Under the pieces are notes generated by a model, which was not told the DNA's origin, did not search any database, and was given only the letters and a program-made list of their open reading frames with translations. DNA of 46,703 bases from Thermoflexus hugenholtzii JAD2 (GTDB lineage: Bacteria > Chloroflexota > Anaerolineae > J036 > Brachytrichaceae). Positions 1 through 7,185 of the stretch are shown one piece after another. Location of the stretch: NCBI GenBank assembly GCA_945877855.1, contig CAMDWA010000014.1:1-46703 (forward strand). The letters run 5' to 3'. The translations under genes and the position numbers were made by a program. The first letter of the stretch is position 1. The number at the start of each line of letters is the position of its first letter.

Positions 1-42
1 GGTGGCCTGCTCGCACCGATTATCGAGAAGTATGTGAAATAA
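1..42 (+). CDS. C-terminal end of an unidentified upstream gene (partial)
   Basis: The first 39 bases read in frame as GGLLAPIIEKYVK followed by a TAA stop at 40-42. The gene begins outside the window and thirteen residues are too few to name a family. Its position just upstream of a sugar-acid catabolic run on the same strand suggests it belongs to that pathway, but this is inference only. A hairpin follows the stop. Confidence 0.5.
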   Translation, partial: GGLLAPIIEKYVK

Positions 43-47
43 CGCTA

Positions 48-80
48 AAACCTCGGATGTCTTAAAGACCTCCGAGGTTT
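48..80 (+). terminator. Hairpin between the partial gene and the SDR gene, terminator or attenuator
   Basis: Positions 48-57 (aaacctcgga) are the exact reverse complement of 71-80 (tccgaggttt), and a second small stem gtctt/aagac lies within the loop. The right arm ends in TTT followed by AAACAAA, so the T-tract is short. The structure ends 7 bases before the SDR start codon, so it could end the upstream transcript or occlude the SDR start. Confidence 0.5.
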
Positions 81-87
81 AAACAAA

Positions 88-849
88 ATGATATTAGACG
101 ATTTCCGACTCGATCAACAAGTAGCCGTCGTCACCGGCGGCAGCCGAGGGTTGGGCCTCAGCGCCGCCAAAGCGCTGGCACAAGCAGGCGCACATATTGT
201 GAATGTGCAACGCACCAACAACAGCGCACAGGTCAAGTCCGCCGTCGCTGAAGCGGGCCGCGAATTGCTCACCGTGTCGCTAGATGTGGCCGAGACCGAT
301 GCGGCCCAGCGGGTGTTAGACGCGACTTTGGCACGATTTGGGCGCGTGGATATTTTGGTTAACAATGCCGGTATCACCAAACGCACCCCGTCCGCCGAAT
401 ATGCAATCGAAGATTGGGATCAGCTGATTAGCACCAACTTGCGTTCAGTGTTTATTTTTTGCCAAGTGTTTGGGCGCGAAATGCTCAAGCAAAAACGCGG
501 CAAAATTATCAATATGGGGTCGCTGCTCAGTTTTCAGGGCGGGCTGCGCGTGCCAGCCTACGCCGCCAGCAAACATGCCGTGTCGGGGCTGACTAAGGCG
601 CTGTGCAACGAATGGTCGAGCCAAGGCATCAATGTCAATTGCATTGCGCCGGGCTATATGGCTACTGATATGAACGTGCCGCTCATGAATGACCCGGTGC
701 GCTCACGCCAAATTGGCGAGCGCATCCCCGCCGGACGCTGGGGTGAATCTGACGACATCGGTGGGCTAACTGTCTTTCTCGCCTCACGTACCTCCGATTT
801 TATTCATGGGCAAACCATCGCCGTTGACGGCGGATGGATGGCGCGTTAA
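88..849 (+). CDS. SDR-family oxidoreductase, KduD-like (2-dehydro-3-deoxy-D-gluconate 5-dehydrogenase type)
   Basis: A 253-residue classical short-chain dehydrogenase. The NAD(P) glycine motif TGGSRGLG is at residues 16-23, NNAG follows near residue 92, and the catalytic YxxxK pair is Y158/K162 with the serine in the NMGSLLS segment. The C-terminal part (APGYMATDMN, RIPAGRWGE, IAVDGGWMAR) closely matches what I recall of KduD enzymes, which oxidise a keto-deoxy sugar acid. Neighbouring FAH hydrolase and hydroxyacid dehydrogenase genes would also fit a 2-keto-3-deoxy-sugar-acid dehydrogenase of the non-phosphorylative L-fucose or L-rhamnose route. The family is certain, the exact substrate is not. 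No Shine-Dalgarno sequence is seen before the ATG. Confidence 0.85.
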   Translation: MILDDFRLDQQVAVVTGGSRGLGLSAAKALAQAGAHIVNVQRTNNSAQVKSAVAEAGRELLTVSLDVAETDAAQRVLDATLARFGRVDILVNNAGITKRTPSAEYAIEDWDQLISTNLRSVFIFCQVFGREMLKQKRGKIINMGSLLSFQGGLRVPAYAASKHAVSGLTKALCNEWSSQGINVNCIAPGYMATDMNVPLMNDPVRSRQIGERIPAGRWGESDDIGGLTVFLASRTSDFIHGQTIAVDGGWMAR

Positions 850-852
850 AAA

Positions 853-943
853 ATTACGAATTATGAATTACGAATTACGAATTGGGGGATTCACCACTTA
901 GCACTTTCCACTTTTTACTTTTTACTTGCCACCCGCCACTTGC
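853..943 (+). repeat. Thirteen back-to-back degenerate heptamers ending at the next start codon
   Basis: The spacer between the SDR and the first RraA-like gene reads in exact 7-base phase. It opens with attacga, attatga, attacga, attacga, attgggg and gattcac. It then runs cacttag, cactttc, cactttt, tactttt, tacttgc, cacccgc, cacttgc. Only TACT separates the last unit from the ATG at 948. Units drift from one sequence class to another while keeping phase. Such short tandemly repeated repetitive sequences are known in heterocystous cyanobacteria; a role is unknown. Confidence 0.85.
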
Positions 944-947
944 TACT

Positions 948-1736
948 ATGACCATATTTAACCCAGACAAAATACGCGATATCACCGTCTTCAGTGATAT
1001 TCAGCGCCCCGACCCGGCGCTATGCAAGGCATTAAGCCGTGTTGGCAGCGCCACCACCGCAGGCGAGCTATTTAATTTGGGTGTCACGCGCCCACATATG
1101 TCGGGCTTAAACTGTTGGAAAAAAGGCAAAGCGGAAGCTGGAACAGCCATCGCTGGCCCGGCCCTCACCTTGCAGTGTATGCCCAAACGGCAAGACATGA
1201 CCGATAGCAAAGAATATGGCGAACGCGGCCTATTTCATCATTATGTAATGTATCCCACCCAACCCGGCGATATTATTGTTTGCGATGCACGGGGCGAAAT
1301 GGAGGGCGGCATTTTTGGCGAAATGATGATGACCTTCTTTCAACGACATGGCGGTGCAGGGGTGGTCATTGATGGCTGCCTGCGTGACTGGCCCGATATG
1401 GAAGACCTCGATGTGGGGGTGTGGATGCGCGGCGTAACGCCAAATCATGGTATGCAAAACAACCTGATGTTTTGGGGGGTAAACGTGCCCATTGCCTGCG
1501 CGAATGTGTTGGTCATGCCCGGCGATATTATTGTGGCCGATAGCGATGGCGCGGTGTGTGTGCCGGTCAAAATGGCCCCCGAAGTGATCAAACGCGCCAG
1601 CGAAAAACGCGACTGGGAAGAATTTACGCGCATGAAGTTACGTCAAGGCGAACATCTCAGGCAATATTACCCCCTTAGCGCTGAAGCCCGCGTTGAATAT
1701 GAAGCGTGGCGAGCGAATAAAAATAACACAACATGA
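948..1736 (+). CDS. RraA/HMG-aldolase-like family protein, copy 1
   Basis: A 262-residue protein of the RraA-like fold, which includes 4-hydroxy-4-methyl-2-oxoglutarate aldolases, oxaloacetate decarboxylases and the RNase E inhibitor RraA. The family core is visible: GSATTAGEL near the N-terminus, the PGDIIV strand, a GEMMM helix, GVVIDGCLRDW with the metal/substrate-binding Arg-Asp pair, and VMPGDIIVADSDGAV. A C-terminal extension (EEFTRMKL then YYPL) is shared with the paralogue at 2779. The reading frame is open from 882, but those extra residues come from the heptamer array, so the ATG at 948 is preferred. The stop overlaps the next gene's ATG. An aldolase or decarboxylase role fits the catabolic neighbours; substrate unknown. 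Confidence 0.82.
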   Translation: MTIFNPDKIRDITVFSDIQRPDPALCKALSRVGSATTAGELFNLGVTRPHMSGLNCWKKGKAEAGTAIAGPALTLQCMPKRQDMTDSKEYGERGLFHHYVMYPTQPGDIIVCDARGEMEGGIFGEMMMTFFQRHGGAGVVIDGCLRDWPDMEDLDVGVWMRGVTPNHGMQNNLMFWGVNVPIACANVLVMPGDIIVADSDGAVCVPVKMAPEVIKRASEKRDWEEFTRMKLRQGEHLRQYYPLSAEARVEYEAWRANKNNTT

Positions 1737-2767
1737 AAACCTATTCATATCAAGCCTTGCTTGATTTTATAGACCGGCTCTTTGTGGCGATGGGTACACC
1801 GGCAGATTTAGCCTCGCTAATGGCAAAATCGCTGGTCGGCTCAAACTTGTGTGGGCACGATTCGCACGGCGTGCAACTGGCGTTGGTCTATGCGCAGGCC
1901 GTAAACAGTGGGCAAGTGGCCCAAGCGGCCCGCGCCAGTGTCACCCCCAACGCGCCCATGCTCGCCACATTAACCGTAGATGCCGCGCTGGGTTGGGGAC
2001 CGCCCGCTGGTTATTTCACCTGTGACCGTTTAATCGAACGCGCCAACGCCTATGGCGTGGCAGCAGCAGTAATACAGCGTTGTCATCATATCGGGCGGGT
2101 TGGGCAATATGCCGAATATTTTGCCGCCGCTGGTGTCATCGGCATTTCGATGTGTAATTCGGGCAGCGGCGTTGCCCCATTTGGCGGCAAAACACGCATG
2201 TTGGGCACAAACCCCATTACCATTGGTGTGCCGCGTGCCAATGGGCAAGCGCCGGTCATGATTGATGCCTCGACCTCGGTCGTGGCAGGCAACAAACTCA
2301 GTGTATTGCTCGACAAAGGCCTACCCACCCCAGCCAATTGGATTATCAATGCCGACGGGCAAGCCAGCACCGACCCCGCCGATTTTTTACAGCGGGGTGG
2401 GGCGCTATTGCCATCGGGCGGGCACAAGGGTTATGGCTTGGGTGTCATCGTTGAGTTGCTCGGCGGCTTGCTGTCTGGCGCATCAGCCTCATTTTTTCCC
2501 GATTTCGGGCCGGGCAATGGCGTGCTCATGATCGCATTGCGCCCCGACGCCTTTGTGCCGATGCCCGATTATTTAGCACAAGTTGAACGGGTTTGCGCGG
2601 CAATCAAAGCCGCACCAGCGGCGACCGAAGGTGGCGAGGTCTTGTTGCCCGGCGAGCCAGAAGTTCGCACTCGGCATGAACGTCTGAGCAATGGCATCCC
2701 CTTACCCGAAGAAACCGCCACCAAATTAAACCAATTGGCAGTTGAATTGGGGGTATCGCCCCTTTAG
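1733..2767 (+). CDS. Ldh_2 (malate/L-lactate dehydrogenase-like) family NAD(P)-dependent oxidoreductase
   Basis: A 344-residue member of the family holding type 2 malate/L-lactate, ureidoglycolate, sulfolactate and 2,3-diketo-L-gulonate dehydrogenases, unrelated to classical LDH. The signature DSHGV is at residues 43-47 with the conserved H45, followed by HHIGRVGQYAEYF near residue 118, GTNPITIG and the GGHKGYGLG segment. It probably interconverts a 2-oxo acid and a 2-hydroxy acid. It overlaps copy 1 of the RraA-like gene by 4 bases and is followed after 11 bases by copy 2, so the three are likely translated together. Substrate cannot be read from sequence. Confidence 0.85.
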   Translation: MKTYSYQALLDFIDRLFVAMGTPADLASLMAKSLVGSNLCGHDSHGVQLALVYAQAVNSGQVAQAARASVTPNAPMLATLTVDAALGWGPPAGYFTCDRLIERANAYGVAAAVIQRCHHIGRVGQYAEYFAAAGVIGISMCNSGSGVAPFGGKTRMLGTNPITIGVPRANGQAPVMIDASTSVVAGNKLSVLLDKGLPTPANWIINADGQASTDPADFLQRGGALLPSGGHKGYGLGVIVELLGGLLSGASASFFPDFGPGNGVLMIALRPDAFVPMPDYLAQVERVCAAIKAAPAATEGGEVLLPGEPEVRTRHERLSNGIPLPEETATKLNQLAVELGVSPL

Positions 2768-2778
2768 TTTACATCATT

Positions 2779-3525
2779 ATGTTCAATATTCAAGACATCA
2801 CCCGCCCCGACCCTGCAATTATTAAGGCACTTGAGGGCATTGGCAGCGCCACCGCCAGCGGCGAGCTGTATAAGTTGGGCATCAAAAACCCACACATGAC
2901 CGGCTTGACCTCATGGAAAAAAGGCAAAAGCGTGGTCGGGCCAGCCATCACCCTGCAATGGATGCCACGTCGCGAAGACATGAGCGCCAACAGCGAATAT
3001 GCCGACACCGAGCTACAATTGCATCGCCATTCAATGTATCACGCCCAACCCGGCGACATCATTGTGGTGGATGCGCGTGGCGATATGGCATCGGGCGTGT
3101 TTGGCGAGATGATGCTGACTTATTTTATGGGCAAAGGCGGCTTGGGCGTGGTGATCGATGGCTGTATTCGTGATTGGACGCACGCCGAACAGCTCGACAT
3201 GGGCATGTGGCTGCGTGGGGTAACGCCCAATCATGGTTGGCAACACAAAATTATGCCGTTTGCGGTGAATGTGCCGATTGCCTGCGCCGGTGTGTTGGTA
3301 ATGCCGGGCGATATCATCATCGCCGATAACGACGGCGCGATCTCAGTGCCAGCCCATCTCGCGCCCGAAATTGCCAAACTCTCAAACGAAAAGAACGAAT
3401 GGGAAGAATTTACACGCATGAAACTGGCCCAAGGCGGCGATTTGCGCAAATATTACCCATTAAATGCCGAGGCAAAAGCCGAATTTGAGGCGTGGCTGGC
3501 GGCGCAAACAACAGCAAATAAATAG
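2779..3525 (+). CDS. RraA/HMG-aldolase-like family protein, copy 2
   Basis: A 248-residue paralogue of the protein at 948-1736. By eye well over half of the positions are identical, including GSATASGEL, the GVVIDGCIRDW Arg-Asp motif, VMPGDIIIADNDGAI and the C-terminal WEEFTRMKL and YYPL segments. Keeping two diverged copies either side of a dehydrogenase suggests different substrates or a hetero-oligomer; this is inference. There is no Shine-Dalgarno sequence (ttacatcattATG), and translation may depend on coupling to the gene 11 bases upstream. Confidence 0.82.
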   Translation: MFNIQDITRPDPAIIKALEGIGSATASGELYKLGIKNPHMTGLTSWKKGKSVVGPAITLQWMPRREDMSANSEYADTELQLHRHSMYHAQPGDIIVVDARGDMASGVFGEMMLTYFMGKGGLGVVIDGCIRDWTHAEQLDMGMWLRGVTPNHGWQHKIMPFAVNVPIACAGVLVMPGDIIIADNDGAISVPAHLAPEIAKLSNEKNEWEEFTRMKLAQGGDLRKYYPLNAEAKAEFEAWLAAQTTANK

Positions 3526-3571
3526 CATATGAACAACGAATTGGGTGTGAGTTACACTGATCTCAATCTCA

Positions 3572-4798
3572 ATGCCACCCAATAGCCCTAAACCAATTAC
3601 CCGCCTTGAAGATGCACTCGTTGGGTCAATGCCAAACCGTGTGCGCAGTAATATGCGCATCGAACTCTTGGCCTCACTGGCCTATGGTCCATTTCACGCA
3701 GCCCTGTTATTTGTGCCGGTCGTGTTACAACGTTTAGGGTCGTCAGCCGAATTGATCGCATTTTATCAATCCGCCAGTTATATTGGCTTCTTGCTCGTGC
3801 CACTAACGGCACGTTTTATACCCGCACGCGGTTTGCCGGGCTTTTTGGCATCAGTATGGGCCATTGGGCGTAGTTTTTTTGTGTTGATGGGGCTTGCGGC
3901 CAGCGCACCGATTATGTTATTGCTTTCGGTGTTTTACTTTTTCTTCGATTCCTTCCCCTCTCCGGCATACACGCGGGTCATTCAACTCATTTACCCGGCC
4001 AACATACGCGGGCGAGTGCTGGGTTATGTGCGTATCGGCTTGGCAGGCGGCATGTTGCTGGTCACGCCCATTTGTGGTTGGGTGCTCGATAATTGGGGTT
4101 ACATATGGTTATTCCCCATTTGCGGGCTATGTGGCGTAGCGGCAGCGCGTTTATTCAGCCGCATTCAAATTGACGAAAGCAACACCCCCGCCCAAGAAAA
4201 ACGCAGCCCAAGCCAGCTTTGGCAGGTGCTCAAACATGACCGCCGCTATCAATATTATTTGCTGGCGGTGGCGTTTTTTGGCTTTGGCGGCCTTATTCCG
4301 GCTGGTTTTTATCCAGCAGTGTTTGTAGATCGCCTCAATTTGTCTTATACCGAGGTGAGCTTGCTGGGGGCGGTGCAATCGGTTTCATGGCTAATTGGCT
4401 ATTTGGTGTGGGGGCATTTTCTCGACCGCTTTAATGGTGTGATTGGCTTGCGGGTAGTTTTCGCCATTTTGTCCATCATTCCCATCAGCCACATGCTGGC
4501 CAGCAACGGCCTCATGATGTTACCGGCCTTTATTGCAGCCGGTTTAGGCTCAGCCGGGGTTGATTTGGCTTTTCAAAATTGCACCATCGAGCTAGCCCGC
4601 GACGACCAAACGTATGAATATGCCGCACTGCAACGCACCGTCATCGGCATACGCGGCCTTATTGCACCCATGCTGGGGGTGTGGCTGGTGCAAATAGGCA
4701 TGTCAATTGATGCACTGTTTGTCTTCGGCTCGTCGCTTTATCTGGTGGCGGTGGGGCTTATGATGCACCCTTCATTTCGCAAATCAACAATCATGTGA
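3572..4798 (+). CDS. MFS transporter, probable sugar-acid or metabolite permease
   Basis: A 408-residue integral membrane protein with about twelve hydrophobic segments arranged in two halves, separated by a charged cytoplasmic stretch (RIQIDESNTPAQEKRSP) around residues 197-213. This is the architecture of the major facilitator superfamily. There is no signature that fixes the substrate. Its place between RraA-like copy 2 and the FAH hydrolase on the same strand suggests uptake of the compound degraded by this cluster. The ATG at 3572 is the first in frame and has no Shine-Dalgarno sequence. Confidence 0.78.
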   Translation: MPPNSPKPITRLEDALVGSMPNRVRSNMRIELLASLAYGPFHAALLFVPVVLQRLGSSAELIAFYQSASYIGFLLVPLTARFIPARGLPGFLASVWAIGRSFFVLMGLAASAPIMLLLSVFYFFFDSFPSPAYTRVIQLIYPANIRGRVLGYVRIGLAGGMLLVTPICGWVLDNWGYIWLFPICGLCGVAAARLFSRIQIDESNTPAQEKRSPSQLWQVLKHDRRYQYYLLAVAFFGFGGLIPAGFYPAVFVDRLNLSYTEVSLLGAVQSVSWLIGYLVWGHFLDRFNGVIGLRVVFAILSIIPISHMLASNGLMMLPAFIAAGLGSAGVDLAFQNCTIELARDDQTYEYAALQRTVIGIRGLIAPMLGVWLVQIGMSIDALFVFGSSLYLVAVGLMMHPSFRKSTIM

Positions 4799-4832
4799 GT
4801 TATGGGTGGCGTTTGCCGCCCCAAAATAAATT

Positions 4833-5675
4833 ATGAAACTAATTAATATTCAAACCGATCAAGGAAACAAAACCGGTGTCATGACCGATGCCGATCATTT
4901 TGTCGATGTAAGCGCTGCTGGCAGCGTGTTACACATTATCAACAATGCCGATGCACGTGCCCAAGCCGCTGCCCTCGCCGCCAATGGCACGGCGCAATCG
5001 TTGGCTGGGGTCAAACTTGGGGCGCCAATCACGCCCGGCAAAATCATCGCCATTGGGCTAAACTATAGCGACCACGCCGCCGAAAGCGGGGCCAAGCCGC
5101 CGAGCAAACCGATTGTGTTCGCCAAATTTAGCAACACCCTCGCTGCGCATGGCGACACCCTGATTTGGTATAACGACCAAACCCCCAACATGGACTATGA
5201 AGCCGAATTTGGCATTGTGATCGGCAAAACGGCCTATCGCATCAACGATGCCGACGCGCTAAGTTATGTCGGCGGCTATGTATGCGCCAATGACCTCAGC
5301 GCCCGCGATTTGCAATCGGGCGACGAAGGCAAGCAGTGGGTGCTGGGCAAAACCCTCGACGGCACCTGCCCCATTGGCCCCTGCCTCACCACCAGCGATG
5401 AAATTCCCGACCCACAATCGCTCAACATTAAGTGCATTTTGAATGGGCAAATCATGCAAAATTCGAGCACAGCCCAGATGATTTTTGGCACAGCCAAATT
5501 GGTGGCTTACCTCAGCCACTACTTCACGCTCAACGCTGGCGACCTCATCATCACCGGCACACCGCCCGGTGTGGGCGCAGCCCGCAAGCCACCCGTATGG
5601 CTAAAAGACGGCGACACAGTGACGATTGAGATCGAAAAAATCGGTGCATTAACCAACACGATTCGGGTGCTTTAG
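4833..5675 (+). CDS. Fumarylacetoacetate hydrolase (FAH) family protein
   Basis: A 280-residue protein of the FAH fold. It has the GKIIAIGLNYSDHAAE opening, metal-binding DYEAEFG (E123 and E125), the third acidic ligand in NDLSARD (D154), GKTLDGTCPIGP, and the closing LITGTPPGVG loop. The family cleaves C-C bonds of 1,3-diketo acids. Members near SDR enzymes include 2,4-diketo-3-deoxy-L-fuconate hydrolase, which yields pyruvate and lactate, and this fits the neighbouring SDR and lactate-dehydrogenase-like genes. Ureidoglycolate lyase or acylpyruvase are alternatives. A small GC-rich hairpin (about 4804-4821) precedes the start. Confidence 0.85.
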   Translation: MKLINIQTDQGNKTGVMTDADHFVDVSAAGSVLHIINNADARAQAAALAANGTAQSLAGVKLGAPITPGKIIAIGLNYSDHAAESGAKPPSKPIVFAKFSNTLAAHGDTLIWYNDQTPNMDYEAEFGIVIGKTAYRINDADALSYVGGYVCANDLSARDLQSGDEGKQWVLGKTLDGTCPIGPCLTTSDEIPDPQSLNIKCILNGQIMQNSSTAQMIFGTAKLVAYLSHYFTLNAGDLIITGTPPGVGAARKPPVWLKDGDTVTIEIEKIGALTNTIRVL

Positions 5676-5678
5676 GAA

Positions 5679-5812
5679 ATTTCACGCAAAGGCGCAAAAA
5701 CGCAAAGCAAAGAAGAATTTTTTGAGTAAATCTTTGTTTCTTCGCGTGCTTTGTGGTAAAAAATCAATTACACGTAACGCAAGCGGCGAAATTTTGCGCC
5801 TTTGCGTGAAAT
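5679..5812. repeat. Long inverted repeat in the FAH-to-lldD spacer, built from cgcaaag-type units
   Basis: Positions 5679-5699 and 5792-5812 are perfect 21-base reverse complements (atttcacgcaaaggcgcaaaa and its complement). Inside lie further units of the same kind (acgcaaag, caaagaag, and on the other side ctttgtttcttcgcgtgctttgtgg). The right arm ends 10 bases before the ATG of the next gene. It may act as a terminator-like hairpin or be a non-autonomous mobile repeat. A related structure lies at 15113-15240. Confidence 0.8.
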
Positions 5813-5822
5813 CCAATTTCAC

Positions 5823-6980
5823 ATGAACATCGACAAAAAATACCCGAGCGTGGCAGAAATGGAGCAAGTGGCCTATCGCCGTCTGCCACAATTTATGCGC
5901 GACTATCTGTTTGGCGCATTGGGCGGCAATGTGTCACGCCAGAAGAACCGTGACGACCTCAACGCCGTCGAATTGATGCCACGCTATCTGTCTGATGGCC
6001 GCGCACCCGAAATTCGCACCACCCTATTTGGGCGTACCTACGACGCCCCTTTTGGGGTCTCGCCTGTTGGGTTATCGGGGTTGATCTGGGCCAATGCCGA
6101 GCGTATTTTGGCGGCAGCCGCCAAAACGCACAATATTCCCTACACCCTCAGCACCGTCGCCACCGCCAAACTCGAAGACATTCGCAGCTTGGCTGGCGAA
6201 CACGCATGGTATCAACTTTACACCCCGAAAGAGCCAGAAGTCGTAAAACATTTGTTGGGGCGCTGTGAAAAAGTGGGCTACGACACCTTGCTATTAACCG
6301 TCGATGTACCTTACGAAACCCGCCGCGAGCAAGACATCCGCAATGGGGTGTCGGTGCCACCCGCCTTTAACGCCACAACCCTATGGCAAATGGTGACGCA
6401 TCCGAATTGGGCCTTACGTATGTTGTTTGCTGGCGTGCCAGAATTTCAAAATGTCAAGCCCTATTTTGCCTTGGGCAATTCAAAAAACATCGGCAAATCC
6501 ATCACTGCCTCAACACATTTTATGCGCGAGCGCATGGGCGGGCATATTTTGCCGCCCCGTTTTGCCATGATTCGAGACCTATGGAAAGGCAAACTGCTGG
6601 TCAAAGGTGTGATGGACCCCGACGAAGCCAAACAATATATGGCACTGGGGGCCGATGGCTTGGTCGTCTCAAATCACGGTGGCCGGCAACTCGATGCCGC
6701 GCCCTCAACGGTCAAGGTGCTGCCCAAAATTCGGGCTGCCGTCGGCCCCAATGTGCCGCTCATTGTCGATAGCGGCGTGCGCAACGGGCTAGACATTGCG
6801 CGAATGTTGGCCCTAGGCGCTGATTTTGTGATGATGGGCCGACCCTTCTTATTTGCCGTCGCCGCGCTCGATAAACAAGGCGGCGAACATGTGATGAAAA
6901 TCCTCAAGGCCGAGCTACGCTGCGCCATGGGGCAAATCGGCTGCTCAAGCTTAGAAGATTTGCCAAAGTTTTTGGCATGA
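5823..6980 (+). CDS. FMN-dependent 2-hydroxyacid dehydrogenase (L-lactate dehydrogenase/glycolate oxidase family)
   Basis: A 385-residue protein covering the full FMN alpha-hydroxyacid dehydrogenase domain. Visible motifs are YQLYTPKEP, the FMN lysine K261 in LLVKGVMDP, catalytic H285 with Arg in SNHGGRQLD, and the phosphate-binding IVDSGVRNG (D316) and FVMMGRPFLF. The family oxidises L-2-hydroxy acids to 2-oxo acids with FMN. The ATG at 5823 is preferred to an in-frame TTG at 5802 that lies inside the upstream inverted repeat. As the last gene of the cluster it could oxidise lactate or another hydroxy acid released by the FAH enzyme; substrate is inferred. Confidence 0.87.
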   Translation: MNIDKKYPSVAEMEQVAYRRLPQFMRDYLFGALGGNVSRQKNRDDLNAVELMPRYLSDGRAPEIRTTLFGRTYDAPFGVSPVGLSGLIWANAERILAAAAKTHNIPYTLSTVATAKLEDIRSLAGEHAWYQLYTPKEPEVVKHLLGRCEKVGYDTLLLTVDVPYETRREQDIRNGVSVPPAFNATTLWQMVTHPNWALRMLFAGVPEFQNVKPYFALGNSKNIGKSITASTHFMRERMGGHILPPRFAMIRDLWKGKLLVKGVMDPDEAKQYMALGADGLVVSNHGGRQLDAAPSTVKVLPKIRAAVGPNVPLIVDSGVRNGLDIARMLALGADFVMMGRPFLFAVAALDKQGGEHVMKILKAELRCAMGQIGCSSLEDLPKFLA

Positions 6981-7035
6981 GGTCAACTTCAGGCAACAAT
7001 TCACTAGCACAGGTTCCAAGTTGGTAGAAATTTCG

Positions 7036-7092
7036 CCGAACTCACTGTGTATCCCACAAAGCTATGCTTTGTGGGATACACAGTGAGTTCGG
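7036..7092. repeat. Perfect 27-bp palindromic hairpin, member of a shared family
   Basis: Positions 7036-7062 pair perfectly with 7066-7092 around a 3-base loop (tat). The base of the stem, gccgaactcactgtgt, matches the stem base of the hairpins at 17781-17853 and 17934-17990, while the tip (cccacaaagc) is unique. The left flank ends in gaaatttc before the stem, giving GGCGAAAT on the other strand as in the relatives. It may also end lldD transcription, but there is no T-run after it. Confidence 0.9.
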
Positions 7093-7171
7093 GCTTGTAT
7101 CACTTGCTTAGCAACACAAAATAAACACGGTTTAAATGCAAGCTTGCCATTAACCTCACATAAGGCTGAAT

Positions 7172-7177
7172 TAAAAT
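7172..7177 (+). promoter_or_regulatory. Candidate -10 element for a leaderless hsdR transcript
   Basis: TAAAAT lies 8 bases before the hsdR ATG and no Shine-Dalgarno sequence lies between. This is the spacing expected if transcription starts at or next to the start codon. No convincing -35 element is seen. The same arrangement occurs at thrC, mvaD, the AtpI-like gene and the second SDR gene. Confidence 0.35.
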
Positions 7178-7185
7178 AACCCGTA

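Noticed and set aside
853-943. CRISPR array
   Set aside because: Units are 7 bases and contiguous without spacers, and no cas genes are present.
882-947. Upstream extension of the first RraA-like gene by 22 codons
   Set aside because: The extra codons come entirely from the heptamer array, and the paralogue begins at the position matching the ATG at 948.
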